Positions 15,417-19,374 of a stretch of 19,374 nucleotides of DNA are shown in pieces. Both the position numbers and the translations under genes were made by a program. Each line of letters begins with the position of its first letter. Position 1 is the first letter of the stretch. This DNA is from Smithella sp. UBA2180 (GTDB lineage Bacteria; Desulfobacterota; Syntrophia; Syntrophales; Smithellaceae), in assembly GCA_002327415.1 (NCBI GenBank), contig DCVU01000152.1, forward strand, positions 1 through 19,374, read 5' to 3'. The notes under the pieces are model-generated. The model saw only the letters and a list, made by a program, of their open reading frames with translations, had not been told where the DNA came from and searched no databases.

Positions 15417-16116
15417 GTTTTGATTCCCTCCTTGTTATATTTGCCCATGCTTCAACAGCTTGTATGTGAATCGATATTTTGTCGTCCATATTATTTGGAA
15501 ACGGTATGCTCATTTTTCCGCAAAAGGCGGCTACAATGGCATCCACATCCGCAAATCCTGTGTCGCCATAGCGTTCGCCTTCGGCGTGCTTTTGAAAAAC
15601 ACCGGCGACGGCATTATGTTTCTCTGGTTCAGCCGTCTCTTGTTCCAGTATCCGGCACAATCTCCAAAGTAGATCGAGATACTTGTCGGCGGCATCCATG
15701 AAGGGGCGGGCGCCCTGCGATTCGAGATACGCCTTGATCACGCCTTTATCGCTATAGACACCCTTGCAGTCTTTGTCCGGCTCGATCTCGGAGAAACTTT
15801 CTTCTCCCGAGGAAAGGACGTGACGGCCAAGCGGGTAGAGACGACAGACGAGCGGGCGGTCAGGATGGACTCCACACCCCTTGGAATTGAGGAAAACGCA
15901 GGCGCCGTTTTCTTCCCAATTCAGAATGGTTCCGCTTTCGTGGGTGTAGCGGTCAATGAACTCGGCAGTGGACAGGCCCCGGTTCGCGGCAAGACGCGCG
16001 ACTTCGTAAGGGTTGACCTGGATTTTCTTGTGGCGGCAACAAAGAAGACATTGCGAACACAAGAAGAAAAAAGGCGTCTGTCTGTTTAGTCCTGCCCTGC
16101 AAATCGGTAAGCTCAT
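15349..16116 (-). CDS. YkgJ-family CxxCxxCC metal-binding protein
   Basis: 255 residues. C20-x-x-C23-x-x-C26-C27 is the family motif; the second half is CVFLNSKGCGVHPDRPLVCRLYPLG (C73, C81, C91), with C117 after it. The family is described as a putative zinc- or iron-chelating domain and includes the cysteine motif of FliB, a flagellin lysine methylase. From about residue 230 the protein has a Lys/Arg-rich tail that coincides with the overlap with the next gene, so the tail may be a by-product of that overlap. ATG 16116 lies 14 bases after AGAGGGAG, a long spacing; I found no better in-frame start. A good promoter lies directly upstream, so this is the first gene of a two-gene unit. Confidence 0.83.
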   Translation of the reverse strand: MSLPICRAGLNRQTPFFFLCSQCLLCCRHKKIQVNPYEVARLAANRGLSTAEFIDRYTHESGTILNWEENGACVFLNSKGCGVHPDRPLVCRLYPLGRHVLSSGEESFSEIEPDKDCKGVYSDKGVIKAYLESQGARPFMDAADKYLDLLWRLCRILEQETAEPEKHNAVAGVFQKHAEGERYGDTGFADVDAIVAAFCGKMSIPFPNNMDDKISIHIQAVEAWANITRRESKHEERKTKRSATGKGKKPRSAGD

Positions 16117-16148
16117 AGTTATGATAAGAACTCCCTCTTTTGTGTAGG

Positions 16149-16177
16149 AATATAAGACCGTCAGCCTTATACGTCAA
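16149..16177 (-). promoter_or_regulatory. promoter of the ykgJ-like/repeat-protein unit
   Basis: On the minus strand TTGACG (16177-16172), 17 bases, TATATT (16154-16149); both boxes match the sigma-70 consensus at 5 of 6. A message starting near 16142 would have a leader of about 26 bases containing AGAGGGAG before the ATG at 16116. Confidence 0.6.
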
Positions 16178-16231
16178 GGGAATATTGACCGTGAAAGATA
16201 GAAATAATTTAAGATTTAAGGGTTAAAGGAC

Positions 16232-16269
16232 AGGAGCGCCACGGTGCGCAAGGCGCTCCTCGCAATGAC
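16232..16269. repeat. dispersed hairpin repeat (GTCATTGCGAG type, minus orientation)
   Basis: Arms AGGAGCGCC (16232-16240) and GGCGCTCCT (16252-16260) are perfectly complementary around an 11-base loop, and CTCGCAATGAC (16259-16269) is the exact reverse complement of the head of the element at 14716. It is probably another member of the same dispersed repeat group with a different inner stem. Confidence 0.6.
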
Positions 16270-16417
16270 GATTGAACGAGGAATAGTGCTCTTTGAAATA
16301 TTTTTTTCACCTGCAAAGTCTCCGTTTTTCGACTGAAATAATCTGATAATTTACGTTAGAAAGTTGCAATCTTTTTACCATGTAATCTGATTCCCTCGTG
16401 GTCTAAATGTAATATTT

Positions 16418-16750
16418 CTATAGAACCGCAACTATATTAATTTCTTTCAGGATTGCATCTTTGTCTCTTGCATGCATATTAAGGAATTTTAGACCCATTC
16501 CGTGATCTTTTGACGATGCGCCTTTGTTAATCCATATAACTTCTGCATTAGTTTCTATTTTTTTTAAATTGCCTATGGAAAAAATCAATTTTATTATTGA
16601 CCTTACTGCCGGCGGTTTTTCTGTCTCAACAAACATGCCATCCGCCGAAATATCTTTTGTAAAAGATATAAGATAATCATGTTCATGTACATATAAAATT
16701 TCAAATTTAGTAGCTACCCTTTTATTTATCCTGCGTTCATCTTTTGACAT
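16418..16750 (-). CDS. PilZ domain protein (c-di-GMP binding)
   Basis: 110 residues, a single stand-alone PilZ domain. The two ligand motifs are present: an arginine cluster RRINKR (residues 6-11) and DISADG (33-38, the D/NxSxxG motif), followed by MFVET. The barrel continues to GMGLKFLN near 84-91. Such proteins bind cyclic di-GMP and pass the signal to motility, secretion or surface polymer systems; the target cannot be told here. ATG 16750 has GGAG at a spacing of 7 bases. It lies 156 bases downstream of... the next minus-strand gene upstream is far on the other side (its own ATG faces the decarboxylase 3' end), so it may have its own promoter or be read through from the polyamine genes. 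Confidence 0.88.
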   Translation of the reverse strand: MSKDERRINKRVATKFEILYVHEHDYLISFTKDISADGMFVETEKPPAVRSIIKLIFSIGNLKKIETNAEVIWINKGASSKDHGMGLKFLNMHARDKDAILKEINIVAVL

Positions 16751-16906
16751 ATTATCTCCATTTCATTCAGCATACCATATAGCACTTTTAATAAAGAAGG
16801 ATTTATTGACGCTTATTCGTGATCTAACATAAAATTAAAATTTGGAAAATAAGGATTACAGGAAGGTGCAACGAAAAATCAGCCGGAATGTTATTTGGCA
16901 AAAGGT

Positions 16907-18094
16907 CTATATATTTTCCCTGTTAATGTGCGCGACCTTGGCAACCGGGAAGCCGTTAAAGTCCGTGGCCGAAGCTAAAGTGTAAGCGCCGATATTTTCC
17001 GCGTAAAGCAAATCGTCAATCTGCAAATCTTCCGGCAGTTCATCAGCCAGTGAGATTGTGTCAAAAGCGTCGCAGGTCGGTCCAAAAGTGGCGCAAAGTT
17101 TGAGTTCGCCATCTTTAAAAGCGTGGAGCGGGTATTTCTGGTGGTCATAAATCTGGCCGGAAAAAGTATGATACACGCCATCATCAAGATAATAACAGGT
17201 TTTGCCGTCGCGAATGGATTTGCCGATAATTTTCGTCACCAGGGTGCAGGCTGTGGCCACCATAAACCGGCCGGGTTCGGCAATAACCTGAATATTGTCT
17301 TTCCCGAACAAGCGTTTAATTTCCGAATTCAATTTTTTAGCCAAAGCAGAAAATGATTTTACATCGTCCGTGTATTTAACCGGAAACCCGCCGCCAATAT
17401 CCAAAACCTTTTTCTTTTTGCCTTCTTTATCCGTAAAACCAATTTCAAAATTCCGCAAAGCGGCTTCCTTCAAAATAGAATGCGCTATATTCAGCGCTTG
17501 CAGATAGTTGTCAAAATTATTGCATTGACTGCCCACGTGAAAACTAATGCCTTCCACACCCAAACCCATGCCAATGGCCTCGGCAATCAGATCCACGGCT
17601 TCGCCGGGATGCGCGCCAAATTTGGAAGACAGCTCTACCATGCTTCCGGTGTTGGGCACGCGAATGCGTAAAATCAGCCCTACGTCCGGCGCGTGCTGCT
17701 TGATTTTTTTCAGTTCCTCAATATTGTCAAAAGTTACCAGAATTTTGTACGGGTTTAATTTTGTCAAAACTTTGAAAGGTTTAATCGTGTTGGCGTAAAT
17801 AATTTTGTCCCAAATAAAATCCTGGCGTTCTTTGTCCGGCCAGGTTTCAATATTTTTATAAACAAGCTGGAATTCGTGAATGGAAGCCACGTCGAAGCTT
17901 GCGCCCAGATCAAACATGGTTTTAATTATCTCAGTATTGGAATTAGCCTTAACCGCAAAATACGGCTGCACATCCGGCAATTTTTCACGGAATTCCTTAA
18001 AATTGTTGCGCAGGACTTCGTGGTCAACCACAAACAGCGGCGTGCCGTTTTTAGCAGCCAATTCCTGTAAAAGTTGTTTCCTGGTTTCGTTCAT
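16907..18094 (-). CDS. ornithine decarboxylase-type PLP enzyme (alanine-racemase fold)
   Basis: 395 residues, the size of fold-III ornithine/lysine decarboxylases. PLP lysine K49 lies in PYFAVKANSN (44-53), HVGSQ is at 186-190, GGGFP 234-238, EPGRF 273-277 (phosphate contact), and the C-terminal active-site motif FGPTCDAFD 337-345 with Cys341-Asp342, the cysteine and aspartate supplied across the dimer interface, and ENIGAYT 366-372. It should decarboxylate ornithine to putrescine; lysine or a carboxypolyamine remain possible since specificity cannot be read safely. Its ATG overlaps the stop of the homospermidine synthase gene by four bases, so expression is coupled, and the neighbour makes ornithine the best substrate guess. 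Carboxynorspermidine decarboxylase was considered and is less likely given that partner. Confidence 0.85.
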   Translation of the reverse strand: MNETRKQLLQELAAKNGTPLFVVDHEVLRNNFKEFREKLPDVQPYFAVKANSNTEIIKTMFDLGASFDVASIHEFQLVYKNIETWPDKERQDFIWDKIIYANTIKPFKVLTKLNPYKILVTFDNIEELKKIKQHAPDVGLILRIRVPNTGSMVELSSKFGAHPGEAVDLIAEAIGMGLGVEGISFHVGSQCNNFDNYLQALNIAHSILKEAALRNFEIGFTDKEGKKKKVLDIGGGFPVKYTDDVKSFSALAKKLNSEIKRLFGKDNIQVIAEPGRFMVATACTLVTKIIGKSIRDGKTCYYLDDGVYHTFSGQIYDHQKYPLHAFKDGELKLCATFGPTCDAFDTISLADELPEDLQIDDLLYAENIGAYTLASATDFNGFPVAKVAHINRENI

Positions 18095-19374
18095 GGAATA
18101 AACCGGAAGTTTTCAAATCGCCAAACGTCGTCAGTGGGGATGTTGGCCGGGTTTTCTTTAAAATAGACTACGCGGTTTTTAACGGGAGTCCAATCCGATG
18201 CCCTGGAAATAAAATTGCCTAAATAAGGTTTAGAAATATCCAGTACAAAGTCGTGAGGTAAATCATCGGGTAAATTCAATCCCTTTTTCGGGTTTTCTAT
18301 CATCCAAAGTACCGCGCTGATAACCCCGAGCGCGACCTGCAAAGTTGTGGCATTTTGTCCCGGCGCCAGCCTTCTGGCTTCTTCTATGGAAAGATCGCTG
18401 CCTGTCCACCAGGAATTGTATTCATGGCCCATAAGCAAAGCGCCTAAAATATCCGCGCCGGTAGTAATTTCATCGCCCATAATTCTTAATTTTGGCGGCA
18501 GAACATAATTTCTGCCGCGAAGTTCGTAAATGGAAGACAAGGTTTCGTGGCAGGGCATGTATGCGTAATGAACGGTGGGACGAAAAACGGCCTTTTCTTT
18601 TTCCCAAACTGTGAGTCGATCTGATAATCCAAAAGCTTCGCCATGGCGGATAACCATGCCCACAATTTCCTGATCCGGAATCCAGGACCTGACCCAGGTG
18701 TTCATACCCATTTGCGCCAAAGCGATCTGGTTTTTGGGGCCATATGGCGGAACGTGCGCCAAGTCCGGAAGTTTTTGCTCATGCGTACCCCAGCCCATTT
18801 CCGCAGGCGCCGTGCCTTCTTCCCGAAGGCCTTCTATGCTCCAGGTGCCCACGAATTCATCCACTTCCTTGGGGCGATTGGTAATTTGCGTATCGCGCTC
18901 ACTGCAATGAATGACCTTGACCTTTAGTTTCTGGGCAAGCAAATTAAATTTTCGGGATTTGATAAATTTTTCCAGTTCTTCTTTGTCTTTCCCGGTTGCC
19001 TTGCCGTCAGATATCATTTTATTTGCGATATCAATCAGGCCCTGTTTTGCAAAATGTGAAATCAGCCCCGGATTAGCGCCATGGTCAACCACGGAACTTA
19101 CGGAGTCTTTCGGCCAGTCTTTGATCATTTCGCGGAGTTTCATCTGCCGCCAGTACAAGGATTTTTCAAACGGACTGTCTGTGTATATCCCTTCTAAAGA
19201 ATCCCAAACCTCAACGGAGGTATTTATGTACAAAACATTATTGTCATGGCACCATCCGATAATATCATTGGCGCCGATGTTCCAGGCCAGATCTATCACC
19301 AGGCCGCCCTTGTCAGTGTATTTGGCAAGCTCTTTGCCCATATTTTCCGGGGTAATGCGGTTGCGGACAAATTG
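18091..19374 (-). CDS. homospermidine synthase, N terminus outside window
   Basis: 427 residues are visible, open to the window edge; the ATG at 19341 is internal because the frame continues upstream as QFVRNRITPENMGKEL, which aligns with the family. Hallmarks: LVIDLAWNIGANDIIGWCHD, then LYINTSVEVWD, VVDHGANPGLISHFAKQGL and a C-terminal GHEYNSWWTGSDLSIEEAR with PGQNATTLQVALGVISA. These fit the bacterial NAD-dependent homospermidine synthase (EC 2.5.1.44, saccharopine-dehydrogenase-like), which joins two putrescines using NAD as a redox shuttle. About 50-60 residues with the first NAD-binding glycine loop are missing from view. It is translated ahead of the decarboxylase, with a 4-base overlap (ATGA). 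Confidence 0.88.
   Translation of the reverse strand, partial: QFVRNRITPENMGKELAKYTDKGGLVIDLAWNIGANDIIGWCHDNNVLYINTSVEVWDSLEGIYTDSPFEKSLYWRQMKLREMIKDWPKDSVSSVVDHGANPGLISHFAKQGLIDIANKMISDGKATGKDKEELEKFIKSRKFNLLAQKLKVKVIHCSERDTQITNRPKEVDEFVGTWSIEGLREEGTAPAEMGWGTHEQKLPDLAHVPPYGPKNQIALAQMGMNTWVRSWIPDQEIVGMVIRHGEAFGLSDRLTVWEKEKAVFRPTVHYAYMPCHETLSSIYELRGRNYVLPPKLRIMGDEITTGADILGALLMGHEYNSWWTGSDLSIEEARRLAPGQNATTLQVALGVISAVLWMIENPKKGLNLPDDLPHDFVLDISKPYLGNFISRASDWTPVKNRVVYFKENPANIPTDDVWRFENFRFIP

Larger units (their letters stand above)
16117..16417. other. 301-base intergenic region
   Basis: Between the PilZ gene's 3' end and the YkgJ-type gene's start, both read on the minus strand. It holds the TTGACG/TATATT promoter at 16149-16177 and the hairpin repeat at 16232-16269. 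The remainder, about 16271-16417, is AT-rich; TAATCTGAT occurs twice (16339 and 16383). I see no gene, RNA or clear terminator in it. Confidence 0.6.

Noticed and set aside
15246..15701. 151-codon open frame on the plus strand opposite the YkgJ-type and repeat genes
   Set aside because: No ribosome site, no recognisable motif, and both minus-strand genes there have clear family or repeat signatures.
16907..19374. Carboxynorspermidine dehydrogenase/decarboxylase pair
   Set aside because: The dehydrogenase-like protein has the homospermidine synthase signature (LAWNI, VEVWD, GANPGLISHF) rather than that of the carboxynorspermidine enzyme.

Overview
The window holds about 17 genes on a chromosome-like segment of moderate GC, all on the minus strand except one (uup). 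Gene content points to an anaerobic Gram-negative deltaproteobacterium (Desulfobacterota, perhaps a Syntrophus/Smithella relative): an FmdE-family protein, a cysteine-rich ferredoxin, envelope genes for an outer membrane, and a homospermidine pathway. That placement is inferred from gene content only. There is no prophage, insertion sequence, CRISPR array, tRNA or rRNA.

Layout from left to right. (1) 1-970: the start of an fmdE-like gene, cut by the window edge, and a LysE-family exporter. (2) 1073-5185: a four-gene operon read right to left: LolD-type ATPase, FtsX/LolC-type permease (4-base overlap), a LolA-like periplasmic protein and a predicted outer-membrane beta-barrel. It looks like a complete inner-to-outer-membrane lipid or lipoprotein route. 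(3) 5329-8457: a cysteine-rich ferredoxin gene and, divergently, an ABC-F ATPase (Uup), with two promoters whose -35 boxes touch. (4) 8542-11025: DUF3300 then DUF2950 exported proteins, a known pair of unknown function. (5) 11101-13394: a flavin reductase-like protein then a short YyaL/DUF255 thioredoxin-fold protein. (6) 13517-14644: an AAA/DUF4143 ATPase that appears to be expressed from a leaderless transcript, with a 15-bp perfect inverted repeat touching its -35 box. (7) 14856-16116: a YkgJ-type (CxxCxxCC) metal-binding protein overlapping by 68 bases a lysine-rich heptad-repeat protein. This is the least explained and most interesting pair. (8) 16418-16750: a PilZ domain protein. (9) 16907-19374: homospermidine synthase (5' end outside the window) overlapping by 4 bases an ornithine decarboxylase-type enzyme; together they would make putrescine and then homospermidine.

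Small hairpin repeats built around GTCATT...AATCC or GTCATTGCGAG lie in the gaps at 13414, 14716 and 16232, and a 24-base near-identical sequence occurs at 12858 and 13477. These look like dispersed intergenic repeats. No classical terminator with a GC stem and U-run was convincing anywhere.
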